64,000 bases of DNA from Nemertoderma westbladi (lineage: Eukaryota > Xenacoelomorpha > Nemertodermatida > Nemertodermatidae). Location: positions 1-64,000 of the forward strand of contig JAUCBJ010007789.1 in assembly GCA_032718475.1 (NCBI GenBank), written 5' to 3'. Positions 33,691 to 44,999 of this stretch are shown one piece after another. A program made the translations under genes and the position numbers. Below the pieces are notes generated by a model that saw only the letters and a program-made list of their open reading frames with translations, did no database searches and was not told the DNA's origin. Positions within the stretch are counted from its first letter, which is position 1. Every line of letters begins with the position of its first letter.

Positions 33691-35871
33691 ATAATATAAG
33701 AGTTTATCAGTGCTTCAGAGAGATAATAATATAAGAGTTTATCAGCGCTTCAGAGAGATAATAATATAAGAGTTTATCAGTGCTTCTGAGATATAATAAT
33801 ATAAGAGTTTATCAGTGCTTCAGAGAGATAATAATATAAGAGTTTATCAGCGCTTCAGAGAGATAATAATATAAGAGTTTATCAGTGCTTCAGAGAGATA
33901 ATAATATAAGAGTTTCAGCGCTTCAGCGCTTCAGAGAGATAATAATATAAGAGTTTCAGCGCTTCAGAGAGATAATAATATAAGAGTTTATCAGTGCTTC
34001 AGAGAGATAATAATATAAGAGTTTATCAGCGCTTCAGAGAGATAATAATATAAGAGTTTATCAGTGCTTCAGAGAGATAATAATATAAGAGTTTCAGCGC
34101 TTCAGAGAGATAATAATATAAGAGTTTCAGCGCTTCAGAGAGATAATAATATAAGAGTTTATCAGCGCTTCAGAGAGATAATAATATAAGAGTTTCAGCG
34201 CTTCAGAGAGATAATAATATAAGAGTTTATCAGTGCTTCAGACAGTTTATCAGCGCTTCAGAGAGATAATAATATAAGAGTTTCAGCGCTTCAGAGAGAT
34301 AATAATATAAGAGTTTCAGCGCTTCAGAGAGATAATAATATAAGAGTTTATCAGTGCTTCAGAGAGATAATAATATAAGAGTTTATCAGCGCTTCAGAGA
34401 GATAATAATATAAGAGTTTATAAGTGCTTCTGAGATATAATAATATAAGAGTTTATCAGTGCTTCAGAGAGATAATAATATAAGAGTTTATCAGCGCTTC
34501 AGAGAGATAATAATATAAGAGTTTATCAGTGCTTCAGAGAGATAATAATATAAGAGTTTCAGCGCTTCAGAGAGATAATAATATAAGAGTTTCAGCGCTT
34601 CAGAGAGATAATAATATAAGAGTTTATCAGTGCTTCAGAGAGATAATAATATAAGAGTTTATCAGCGCTTCAGAGAGATAATAATATAAGAGTTTATCAG
34701 TGCTTCAGAGAGATAATAATATAAGAGTTTCAGCGCTTCAGAGAGATAATAATATAAGAGTTTCAGCGCTTCAGAGAGATAATAATATAAGAGTTTATCA
34801 GCGCTTCAGAGAGATAATAATATAAGAGTTTATCAGCGCTTCAGAGAGATAATAATATAAGAGTTTATCATTGCTTCAGAGAGATAATAATATAAGAGTT
34901 TCAGCGCTTCAGAGAGATAATAATATAAGAGTTTATCAGTGCTTCAGAGAGATAATAATATAAGAGTTTATCAGCGCTTCAGAGAGATAATAATATAAGA
35001 GTTTATCAGTGCTTCAGAGAGATAATAATATAAGAGTTTATCAGCGCTTCAGAGAGATAATAATATAAGAGTTTATCAGTGCTTCAGAGAGATAATAATA
35101 TAAGAGTTTCAGCGCTTCAGAGAGATAATAATATAAGAGTTTAAGCGCTTCAGAGAGATAATAATATAAGAGTTTATCAGCGCTTCAGAGAGATAATAAT
35201 ATAAGAGTTTATCAGCGCTTCAGAGAGATAATAATATAAGAGTTTATCATTGCTTCAGAGAGATAATAATATAAGAGTTTCAGCGCTTCAGAGAGATAAT
35301 AATATAAGAGTTTCAGCGCTTCAGAGAGATAATAATATAAGAGTTTATCAGTGCTTCAGAGAGATAATAATATAAGAGTTTATCAGTGCTTCAGAGAGAT
35401 AATAATATAAGAGTTTATCATTGCTTCAGAGAGATAATAATATAAGAGTTTATCTGTGCTTCAGAGAGATAATAATATAAGAGTTTATCAGTGCTTCAGA
35501 CAGTTTACCAGTGCTTCAGAGAGATAATAATATAAGAGTTTCAGCGCTTCAGAGAGATAATAATATAAGAGTTTATCAGTGCTTCAGAGAGATAATAATA
35601 TAAGAGTTTATCAGCGCTTCAGAGAGATAATAATATAAGAGTTTATCAGTGCTTCAGAGAGATAATAATATAAGAGTTTATCAGCGCTTCAGAGAGATAA
35701 TAATATAAGAGTTTATCAGTGCTTCAGAGAGATAATAATATAAGAGTTTCAGCGCTTCAGAGAGATAATAATATAAGAGTTTCAGCGCTTCAGAGAGATA
35801 ATAATATAAGAGTTTATCAGTGCTTCAGATAGATAATAATATAAGAGTTTATCAGTGCTTCTGAGATATAA
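33691..35871 (+). repeat. 33-35-bp satellite, second block, up to BEL element 1
   Basis: About 63 tandem units of the agagataataatataagag / tttatcagcgcttc satellite. The block ends exactly at the BEL element 1 target duplication TATAA (35867-35871). Confidence 0.97.
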
Positions 35872-36409
35872 TGTGACGGGATCCAAGAAGGATCCCGGTT
35901 TATCCGGTTGTCAATTCACGCGTCCCCGCCGTGTCTGAAAGATAAAAGAGTTTACGTTGTTCGTTGTATATAATATTCGGGATATGTATAGTATAGATAT
36001 AGATAATGGATAAGATAAATATTGTTGTAAGCGGAAGGCGGGAAACGGTAATTAAAATCCCGGTACTTCCCTAGCTAAACTATTGCTACTGTAACACCAA
36101 TAACACTGTGATAACTGAAGTGAGATGATTACTGGTACCTAATGATATATTGCACGGTTTGGCCTTGCTACTGTACCTAGCCGATGCTTCCCCCCCTGAT
36201 TGGCTAATATCCCTGTTGGCGCCCTTTGGAGTGTTCCCGTTCACTCCACCTATTCTCTCTCGGTTAGGGGTTTGGCCCCTGACCCTTATTGTGTTTCTCC
36301 TTCCCATTTTGTTGGGGCGATACGAGGTTGGGTAATCAACCTGGTGCTCCCAATATTGCTTAACGGTTAACTTTATGGGTTTGGGTTAGCGGAATTGAAT
36401 AAGCTAACA
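35872..36409 (-). repeat. BEL element 1, 3' LTR
   Basis: 538 bp. A hairpin cgggatcc-aagaa-ggatcccg lies at 35877-35897 near the U5 edge. A second, imperfect inverted repeat (gaggttg/caacct) lies near 36321-36344. Confidence 0.95.
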
Positions 36410-36447
36410 CTCCCCCCCATGCTATCTTCCCGGTGAGAAGATAGCAT
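36410..36447 (-). promoter_or_regulatory. Polypurine tract and adjacent hairpin of BEL element 1
   Basis: On minus, GGGGGGGAG (36410-36418) directly abuts the 3' LTR, as expected for the plus-strand primer. Just before it is a perfect 11-bp inverted repeat, atgctatcttc (36419-36429) and gaagatagcat (36437-36447), with a 7-nt loop. Element 2 has the same arrangement at 50936-50973. Confidence 0.8.
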
Positions 36448-37110
36448 CCACCTCAAGTGCGCTACAATTCCGCTGGATCCCGATCTATTATCGGGTGTGG
36501 GGTGGAACTATTTTCTTTCGGAGCCGGCTTTCCAGGCCGCTCCCGATGGGTATGATATCGCTACCCGTTTTGCCTGGCGTCCCATGTCGGGCCGATCGTG
36601 CGCTCCTCACACGACCTTTGTTTCCCCAACACTTCGCCACTCTAACTCTACTCTGTTCTCACCCTGGCTCTCCTCTACTTCTCCTCACTACCGCTCTAAC
36701 TCTCGGACTTCTCTGTCCCTCACTCAGCCTCTTATTCCTCCCACACACTTGAATTGCATCCGCACTCTCTCTGCACTCTGCACTATCACCTCTACTCGAC
36801 CTCCCTTTGACTACCCCATCCCTTCTGACGAATCTCACTCCCCCTTTGTGCCGTCGCACTCAAGAAATGTGAAGTCGTCTGGTGTCTCGTCCATAGTACC
36901 ATAGTCAGTTAGCCCCCCAGTCCCAGTAGCTAATTGAGAAAGGTTGAATGACTATAGTACTTACTTCGAACGTATATTTCAATTCTAAACTACTGATTAC
37001 TACGTACGTACATATAATTGCACTTATTTAATTATTTGCATCAGTTTGAATTTGTACTTAATAGTTCGTACGTCCCACGTGGCGCCTTCCAGGCGTACCA
37101 CATTGAAGTC

Positions 37111-39720
37111 TCAGTTCATCCCCCCTGACTTTGGGAACCACCTCAAGTCTTTCCCTTTGCCGTCCTCCTCCCTGGGTCGTTTCCTGGTCACTACCGCTCC
37201 TCTGGGATCCGCTTTCTGTCTTCGGACCCTCGCCGCCACCTCCTTACTGATCCCGGTCGTTGGCTCCCTGGGTGCTGGTGTTATCAGCTCCCGATATCGC
37301 TTCGCGGGTGGCCCCTCCAAGTGGCCCTGTTGTCTCCCCCTGGTGGCGTCCCATATGATCATCTTCATTGCCCGCGGCACGTGCTCCACCAGGAAATCCC
37401 TAAACTCCCCTCGGTTCTGTGGCGTCCACCTGTCCAAATACCTTTGTGTGTTCATCACCCCGGCATACGACGCCGCCGTTGCTACCTCTTGATAGGTAAA
37501 CGGTAGCCTCCGCTTTATGATCTCCATGTGAGCCTCCTGATTGATAAGGAAGAAACCCCACTTGAACTCCTGGGCCTTCATGCGCTGGCGCGTCATGGCC
37601 CCGACGTCGGCCCACTCCTCGAATCTTCTGAACTTCTCTTCGTCGTCCATCCAGTCGCACTGGCGTCCGTAGTGTCCCCGAAAGTTGCACTTCGGACATC
37701 GGTTATGCAACCGTGGACACGCCCCCATCCTGTGGCTCGACTCGCGGCAGTAGAGACAAAAGGTTCCCTTTTGGAACCGGTACAAACAGCTCCTTTCCTG
37801 GTGGGTCTGTCTCCCACAGTAGTCGCAACCGAGTACCAATGTCTCCCGCCCCACGTCGTCTTTTGTCCCAAGCGATCTCCGCGGTCTGTGGAGTCGCTGG
37901 TAGGCGAACTTCTGCACGTTGGTGTCCCTGTCTACGTCGATCTCTCCGCCCCTCTCGGGCATCGTCTCCCCGAATACTACCCGTGGTGCCATCCCCGGTT
38001 GCTCGCCCAACCTGATAGTGCTCCCCGCGAAATCCATTGCCGGCTCCTCGTGCACCCAGGCCCGCTTGTCGGGTCTATCCGAGAAGGCCCTCGCCCCACT
38101 GGCCGTCACCACCCTCCCGCCAACCCAGTCCGTGTCCGAGTGGCCAATCCTCTCGATGGGCGGCACCCCTCCGAACTCGTCGTCGTCTTCCTCCTCCTCT
38201 GGCAGTGGCTCCAACCCCGGTATCCCGAAGGATCCACTATGTCCCTTCCCGCCTTGGCTCTCGCCCGTAGCTCTCCATCCCTCTAGCTCCCTTAACTTCC
38301 TTGGCGATTGGTCGCCTTCGGCGCCCGCTGGTATGGGCATCGCTTGCAACCCCGACGTCGACTGTTTCGGCGATCCCACCGTCCATCCCAATTCTCGCCC
38401 TAGAGACTCCCCCGAACTCCCTGATGAAGTCCAACGAAGTTCGTCTAAGCCTGCCTGTTCCTCGAAGCCGTAACTCTGCGTCCTGGCCTCCTCCTCCCTC
38501 TCCTCTGCTTCTATCCTCTCCCGTCTAGCGACTTCTTCCAGTCGCTTTGCCTCTCGTCTATCCGTCTCTAGCTGCTCCCATCTCTGATACGGCGTATCTG
38601 TCTCCCCGTCTATCAGATGTCGGCTGTTGTAGTACACCGACTCGCCCTTCAGCCCCGGGTGGTCTACCAGACCGTCGAAGGCCGTTTTAAAGGCTCTCCT
38701 GTAGCTTAGGGGTGATCCCGATAACAGAAATGCCGCTGGTTCCCTCTCGATAACCACGGTCATGAATAAGTTAAGCAAACTTATCATCATCCAATCTTCC
38801 TGCAGGATATATCGCTTCTGATATACCTTTATCGCTCCTCTGCGGAATTGATATACCTCCTGCTTTCCCAGTCTCGCTCCCCACTTTAGCGAGTTCGCTA
38901 GTTCTGCTCCGTATTCCTCCCTGAACTTCCCCCAGTCCATCGGTTTGTGGCATACGAGCCCCAATAGTTGGCCCATTGCCACCGCCCCGCATTGGCCTGT
39001 GTTCCCGACTACCCCCAACCCATCTGGTGCCGTCATAGCCATGAAGACCTTCTGCATATCCAGGAGGTTGGTGGCGTCCGGACCGATGATTCTCTCCGCG
39101 TCCTCGCGAATCGCCGATCTCACCTTCGTCGTCGACTTCTCTCTTACCAAGACTTGCACCGCTTTCGGCAACCGGTTTAGTTTCGGCCCGTCCTTCTTCC
39201 CATACGTTCCTAGATCGAATAAGAAAATGTCCCCATTTGGCGCGGCCAAATGTAGGAGTATGGTCCTGGCCGACCCCGCTGATCCTCGTCTCGAACCCTC
39301 ATCGTCTTCCACGGTTCCCTCGTCGTCTAGGATCATATATCCTCCCCTGTTGACGGACTCTATGAATCTCTTCCAATCCTTCCTCGGCGACTCCCTCGGG
39401 TACTTCAGAATCCCGAACTTCGCCTCGTCCCCTTTCACCACGTAGTGGAAGTGTTGGAAGATCGCGTTGTCCAGCGACGGCGTCCCCTAGGTCCCGACCA
39501 GCCGCTGTTCGTGCATCTCCCGGAAGTGGTCCTGCAGCGCTCGTGCCGCGTGACCCTTTTCCAACCTCTCGTAGTATCCTCTCGTCTTCTCTTCCGGATG
39601 CCTCTCGGTGAAATCCACCAGTATCTCCTTTCCTCCTGACTCCGCCTTTCTCTTTCTGATCAGTTTTCCCGCCATTTCGAACTCCTCCGATCGCTCACCT
39701 ATAAGGTGGTGCCTTACCAA
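37111..39720 (-). CDS. BEL element 1 extra 3' ORF: DEDD exonuclease-like region plus three CCHC knuckles
   Basis: The main open frame is 39441-37111 (776 codons). The frame is also open upstream from ATG 39720, with a single TAG at about 39487-39489, so the original protein was about 870 residues. Numbering from 39441, the ILDDEG at 38-42 resembles the DxE motif of DEDD exonucleases. HLAAPNGDIFLFDLGTYG (64-81) resembles the ...DG.iylFDl.. strand of EXD/WRN-like domains, IREDAERI (111-118) the second Asp motif, and LLDMQKVFMA (126-135) the vfDtQ.a strand. RYILQEDW (210-217) could be a degenerate third motif. A charged coiled-coil-like and Pro/Ser-rich middle follows. Three CxxCxxxxHxxxxC zinc knuckles lie at about 37665-37830. 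The C-terminus is basic. It occupies the position of env in other LTR elements but has no signal peptide or membrane segment. The exonuclease assignment is an inference from motif order. Confidence 0.6.
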
Positions 39721-40139
39721 GGCGCAATATAAGTGAGTGATGCAGTTAGGATGGTCTGTACGGTCCGATAATGGCCTATTTCCTATCTAATCGCGCCTTT
39801 TAGCCTAAATTTCTGTTACTTAATTTTGTAGCTAACAAATGTACCCTATTTTGCAATTTCTGTCCGTTGCTTTAATTATGTTCCAGAATAGTTTCTCTCC
39901 TGTTACCATAATTTGTAATTTTCTTAGCCCTATTTATTCTATTTTTATTTCTAATCTATTCCTACTATTTATTGCTTATGGATTATTCTATTTCATAATC
40001 CACATTCTGACCTACGCTGTGGGCCTGTGCAGTACAGCAGTATATGTCGCGTGGCCTACACGATCTATCCAACTGTACTCATATGCCCCCCTCTCGCTAC
40101 TAACTACTGACTAATATCTATACTATGTATACCCCTCCA

Positions 40140-40765
40140 CCTCTATCTCTTACTCATCGGTACTACGTACCCTCTTACTACCCTCTAACTAACGGTACTA
40201 CGTACCCTCTTACTACTCTTACTCTAACTCTACTAACGGTACTACGTACCCTCTTACTACTCTCTAACTAGCGGTACTACGTACCCTCTTACTACTCTTA
40301 CTCTAACTCTACTAACGGTACTACGTACCCTCTTACTACTCTCTAACTAACGGTACTACGTACCCTCTTACTACTCTCTAACTAACGGTACTACGTACCC
40401 TCTTACTACTCTTACTCTAACTCTACTAATGGTACTACGTACCCTCTAACTGACTAACTAACTAACTAACTCTAGGTACTACATACCTTCTAACTGACTA
40501 ACTCTAGGTACTACGTACCTTCTAACTGACTAACTAACTAACTAACTCTAGGTACTACGTACCTTCTAACTGACTAACTCTAGGTACTACGTACCTTCTA
40601 ACTGACTAACTCCAGGTACTACGTACCTTCTAACTAACTCCTAACTAGCGGTACTACGTACCCTCTAACTGACTAACTCTAGGTACTACGTACCTTCTAA
40701 CTGACTAACTCTAGGTACTACGTACCTTCTGACTAACTCCTAACTAACTAACTAACTAACTCTAA
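40140..40765. repeat. Tandem GGTAC-TAC-GTACC palindromic repeats in BEL element 1
   Basis: About 17 copies of ggtactacgtacc (inverted repeat GGTAC/GTACC with a TAC spacer) are separated by ctctaactaac- or cttactactc-type spacers of variable length. Non-coding, between integrase and the 3' ORF. Related arrays occur in element 2 at 52390-52870. Confidence 0.9.
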
Positions 40766-40794
40766 TTTTTATTTATTTTATTTTATTTTTATGT

Positions 40795-40824
40795 GTGGGA
40801 AGGGCGTCTCGCCCTCAATCCCAC
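40795..40824 (-). promoter_or_regulatory. Conserved nested hairpin after pol, BEL element 1
   Basis: gtggga-agggcg-tct-cgccct-caa-tcccac forms two stacked perfect 6-bp stems with a TCT loop and a small bulge. It lies 46 nt past the integrase stop in transcript orientation. It is conserved in element 2 (52961-52990), with the only change in the bulge. Its role is unknown (termination, export or packaging are possibilities). Confidence 0.65.
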
Positions 40825-40870
40825 CCCCTCAGTCCAAACTTGGACGACTAAACTACACTCTAACTCCACC

Positions 40871-43741
40871 CTAAGGTGTCCCTTCTAATAGACAGCATTT
40901 CCCTACAGCTCTCCTGTAGGTTTTTCTGTCTTTCGCACCTATCTTGCCACCTATTCGCACTTCTACCGATCGGACTCTTCCGTCCTCATCGGAGTAAGTG
41001 CCTACGACTCTCGCCAACCGCCACTGGTTGTTGATGATAGTATCATCCGTAACGATTACGAGATCTCCCTCTCTTAACTCCCTATTTGACTTCCTCCACT
41101 TGCTTCTTTTGTGGAGCGTGGGTAGGTATTCCTCAACCCACCTCCTCCAATACTCTGCGCTTATTGCTTTTGCGACCTTCCAACTCTGGCGGGAGTGTAT
41201 GTCATCTGGGTCTACACCCCGCATATCGATGGTCGCTGGCCTTTCCATTAGAAAATGGCTGGGTGTCAGCACATCTAATGACTCAGGGTCATCATTCTCT
41301 GGATATAGCGGTCTGCTATTAATGATCCCCTCGCACTTTGCAAGCACTGTCCTCAAGACGTCCTCAGTGACCATGTGTGTGTTCATTAGCTTCGTCATAA
41401 GACGTTTTGAACTGCCCACCAGTCTCTCGACGCATCCTAGTGTATGTGGTGCATACGGCGTCCTTCTCTCCCACTTTACTTGTCGTCGTCTCATGGCCGC
41501 CCTGACTTCCTCCCCTTCCAAGATGTCCAAGGCCTCTGCCATCTCGTTCTCTGCACCCACAAAGTTGGTTCCGCTGTCGGAGTACATTACTGCGATCGTC
41601 CCACCTTTGCGGTCTCTGAATCTTTCCAATGCATTAATAAATGCTGATGCGGTTGCATCTTGGGCGAGTTCTATCCCTACCGCCCGCGTGTTGTTACATA
41701 CAAAGATAATACCGTAGCGTTTCTCCGTGTGCCGCATCACCTTGATCTTTATCGGCCCGAACATGTCCACACCGCAATGTGTAAATGGCGGGTCGTGTTG
41801 TCTTACTCTACTCGCTGGTAGTGGTGCCATCTCTTGTACGGCTCTCTCCTTCTTCGCTCGTCGGCAGGTCTGGCACTGCCCCACTACCGCTTTTACCTTC
41901 TTCCTCAACTGCTTGACCCAAAAGGTCCTCCTTATCTCCGTGAGGGTTCGGTTGGTGCCCCCGTGCAATATCGACTTATGGGAGTCCCAGATAATCTGGT
42001 GGACTATTGGCGATCCTGTGGGAATGATGATGGGTTTCGGTGGTATGACTATGCTGTTGTTGTATCCCACCCTAGAATTCATTACTAGAATCCCGTCGTC
42101 ATTAAGTTGTGGCGACAGCGTGATCAGCTCGCTGTCCCGTCGGAGGTGCTGTTGGTTACCGACACGTTCCACCTCGTCGCCATAGTTCTTCCGTTGTTCA
42201 TAGCGGATGACTGCCTTGGCCGCTCCTTCCAGATCTATGGTTGTCCTGATCTTCTTGTCTTTGCCAACTCCCGCGAGGAAATTTCCGAAGGCTCTCCAGT
42301 ACGCCACTAATTTCTTGGTCTTATACCAACTAGAGCTGTAGCTGAGGAGTTTATCTGTTGGGTTATCGCACAGTTCTTCTGGTTTAGGTTGCACGTCCCT
42401 TATCTCCCTCACCATCTGGGAGTATATCTCTTCTCCCTCTGAATCTCCCTCTTCTCCTTCTGACACTACCTCTCCTGAGTCCGGGTCCACCTTTCTCATC
42501 GGCGGCCAGGCCTCCTTGTCACTCAGAAACTGCGGCCCGTGTTGCCACAATCCTTCCTTTTTTAAGAAAGTGTGGCGTGCCACGCCCCTTGATAACAAGT
42601 CCGCTGGGTTCTCGTCCGTCGGGCAGTAGTGCCACCTTTCCAATTCTGTGGTCGCCCTTATCTCGTCCACCCTATTCGCGACGAATATTGGGTATCTCGT
42701 CCTTTCGTTATGTAGCCAACCAAGCACTACCATGGAGTCCGTCCAGTAGTGTGTCTCCACTATGTTGGGAATAGTATCCACTAGGTAGGCTGTGGCTCTA
42801 ACTCCTAGTCTCGCAGCTGTCAATTCTAATTTGGGAACTGATGCTGAATCTGGCGGCGTTGACTTTGCTTTGCTAAATGCCAGTCTGGGCTTGTGAGCCC
42901 CCTCTCGTTGTACTAAATAGAGTGCCGCTCCGTACGCCTCCAACGACGCATCAGAGAACATGTGTAGGTCCAGATTCGTCATGTTCCCACCCGGGAAATA
43001 CACTCGTGGCATGTTGTATGTTCCCATCTTCTCCAAGTCTCCTGTCCACTTACTCCACTGTTTCTTGATTTCCTCTGGTACCTCTACGTCCCACTCATCC
43101 TTCAATTTGTATACTCTCTTGAGTATCTGTTTCCCCGTGACTAATAATGGGGATGCTAGACCTAGGGGATCGTATATCCTTGCTATATACGACACATAGC
43201 CCCTCTTCGTGTGGATGTCTGCGCCCTCCTGGCTCAGCTGATACTTCAGTTCGTCTGTCTCTCTGTTCCACACGATTCCCAATGCCTTCTGTTGAGATTC
43301 TGTTCTCTTGTTCGCCATGTCCTGCCCTTTGGCTGTTGTGGGATTATCCATGGTCGATTCTGGTCTCTTATCTTCTATCGCCTTGATAAATTCCTCCGAA
43401 CTGGATTGGAATTTGGTCAGGTTAACGCCGGATCCTTTTAGGATGTCGCGAACCTCGCGCCCCGTGTCCAGTATCTCCTTAACCGTATTTCCAGACTCCA
43501 TTCCGTCGTCTACGTAGAAGCCGCGTCGAATCATATCGACGGCCCTAGCGCTATATCTATCCTCCTTCCCCTTCACTGTATCTCTTACTGCCATAGTCGT
43601 CGTAAATGAAGACGACTTGGCTCCCATGTTTTGTACTACCATCTTATATGCCGGTATAATTGACGGTTCTTCCTCGCCGTTATACCACAAGAAGCGTTGA
43701 CTGCCGCTATCTTCCTCCGTTACACGGACTTGGTTGAACAT
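40871..43741 (-). pseudogene. BEL element 1 pol: RT, RNase H, integrase
   Basis: 956 open codons from the Met at 43741; the frame is already open some 35 codons upstream. RT has the catalytic FYVDDG (about 43505-43520). RNase H shows LHMFSDAS, KLELTAA and WTDSM (about 42700-42980). The integrase zinc finger is HKSILHGG ... CQTCRRAK (about 41850-41980), and the DDE core is CGVDMFGPI, MYSDSGTNFVG and LGCVERLVGSSK. The C-terminal DUF5641-like region has LREGDLVIVTDD and NQWRLARVVG. This arrangement is diagnostic of BEL/Pao. The frame is intact here but disconnected by a frameshift from the upstream protease/RT N-terminus, so it is not expressible as a normal polyprotein. Confidence 0.93.
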
Positions 43742-43842
43742 GCCTTCTATGTCACATGTGAAGGCGTGTTTCCCATTTCTAAATCTAAGTAGGACCTCTA
43801 TCCCCGAGTTGTATATGTTTGGACCTTCTAACAGATAGTCGT

Positions 43843-44937
43843 TTAAGCATTTTCCGTTGGCTTTGCCGATGTGTCAACTACCATCCGCAGTTTACCTTTC
43901 TTTGGGTCTAAAGCCACGTGGAGTGGCAGGTAATATGTCCTGTCCGTGTTCGGTTCGTTGACCGGTAAATCCACGGCCCATCCTTTCTCGACGTACTTCT
44001 TGATCGTTCTGTGGATGTACTCATTCTTCTCGGGGCTCCGTTTTAGTGTTTGTTTCAGCTTGCGGAGTCTAGTGAGTACCATCCCTCTATTATCGGGCAG
44101 TGGTAACTTCGGTAGTTTCCATACCATTCCTATGGTGTACCGCCCCTCGTCGCACTTCATAGACTCCTCTACGCTCTGCTGAGCCTGTTTGTCTTCCACC
44201 GAGGTCCCGACCCCGGTCTCCTTTAATCCTTCAAAATCCTGTCTGAGCAGTCTTTTAAGTTGCTCCTCTGCTCTCTCATCACTCATTTCCTGCGTAGTTC
44301 CCGCGAACATGCATCCTGATGTCTCCGACGTCCTAAATGGTATCTTGCTCTTGATTGGGCCACTTAGCGTCCACCCGAATGGTGTCAGTATTGCCACCGG
44401 GTCAGACTGCTTGTCTTCGCCGAAGACCGTTTGCATTCTTTCGTGGGCCGTTGGGCAGTCCATTCCTACTATGATGGATACCTTCCTAACGTCCACATCT
44501 GGGATTGAGAAGTCAATATCGTCCAGAAATTTATATTGTTCGACCTCGATGTTGGTTGGCCGTCTGGCATTGATGTTTATTGACTCTATCACTTGGATGG
44601 GGTCGATGCTCGCCCCATAGTCGCATCCTGGTGCTATTGCTGCGATGGCGCACCGTCCGGTTCTCATCTCCAGGACCTCATCTTTGCTGGAGATGGTCTT
44701 TACCGCCATTCTACTTGGCCTCGTTCTCAATCCTATTTCTTCGGCCACCCAATCCTCGACTAGTGTGAAGGCAGCTCCACTATCAACCAGATCGTTGTTA
44801 CTGATCGATTGCCTTCTCCAATCACTCGCACGGGTACTACCCCAAGTAGCACCGTTCCTCTCTTTTTTGCCTCTACTGTGCTCGTTGCCATCGTTTGGCC
44901 TTTCCTTTGACCGAACTTGACCGGCGTCTCCTTGCAT
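43843..44937 (-). pseudogene. BEL element 1 protease and N-terminal RT
   Basis: 364 open codons. An aspartic protease-like motif LVDSGAAFTLVEDW lies near 44750-44800, and the A17/DUF1758-type region continues through VSIIVGMDCP and PFGWTLSGPI. RT fingers begin at YYLPLHVALDPKKGKLRMVV. The frame ends at a stop at 43843 caused by an apparent 1-nt deletion near 43860. The following RT (CLNDYLLEGPN) continues in another frame. The beginning is likewise offset from the zinc-knuckle frame around 44800. Confidence 0.9.
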
Positions 44938-44999
44938 TCCCTAGCCCTATGTCCACTCATCACACATCGCGAGCAGATCTTATTGCTCGACGCATAATC
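44760..44999 (-). pseudogene. BEL element 1 gag-pol junction: CCHC zinc knuckle
   Basis: The fragment is in its own frame, between two frameshifts. It contains CSRCVMSGHRARECKE (CxxCxxxxHxxxxC). The homologous knuckle CHRCVVKGHRSGEC is in-frame with gag in element 2, which shows that the break here is a mutation. Confidence 0.8.

Noticed and set aside
30477-35871. CRISPR-like regular repeats
   Set aside because: The units are directly abutting with no unique spacers, and the genome is eukaryotic. They are minisatellite and satellite arrays.
36497-36904. Plus-strand 135-codon ORF beside the 3' LTR, with a relative at 51023-51385
   Set aside because: It is Ser/Thr/Pro-rich, opposite to the element transcript and poorly conserved between the two elements. 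It is probably non-coding 3' UTR.
37528-38473. Plus-strand ORFs of up to 252 codons in the BEL 3' ORF region
   Set aside because: They are antisense to the exonuclease/zinc-knuckle ORF. Pro/Ser-rich composition mirrors Gly/Arg/Glu-rich coding on minus.
37111-39720. Env-like glycoprotein in BEL element 1
   Set aside because: There is no signal peptide, transmembrane segment or cysteine pattern of an envelope. The motifs fit an intracellular nucleic-acid protein instead.
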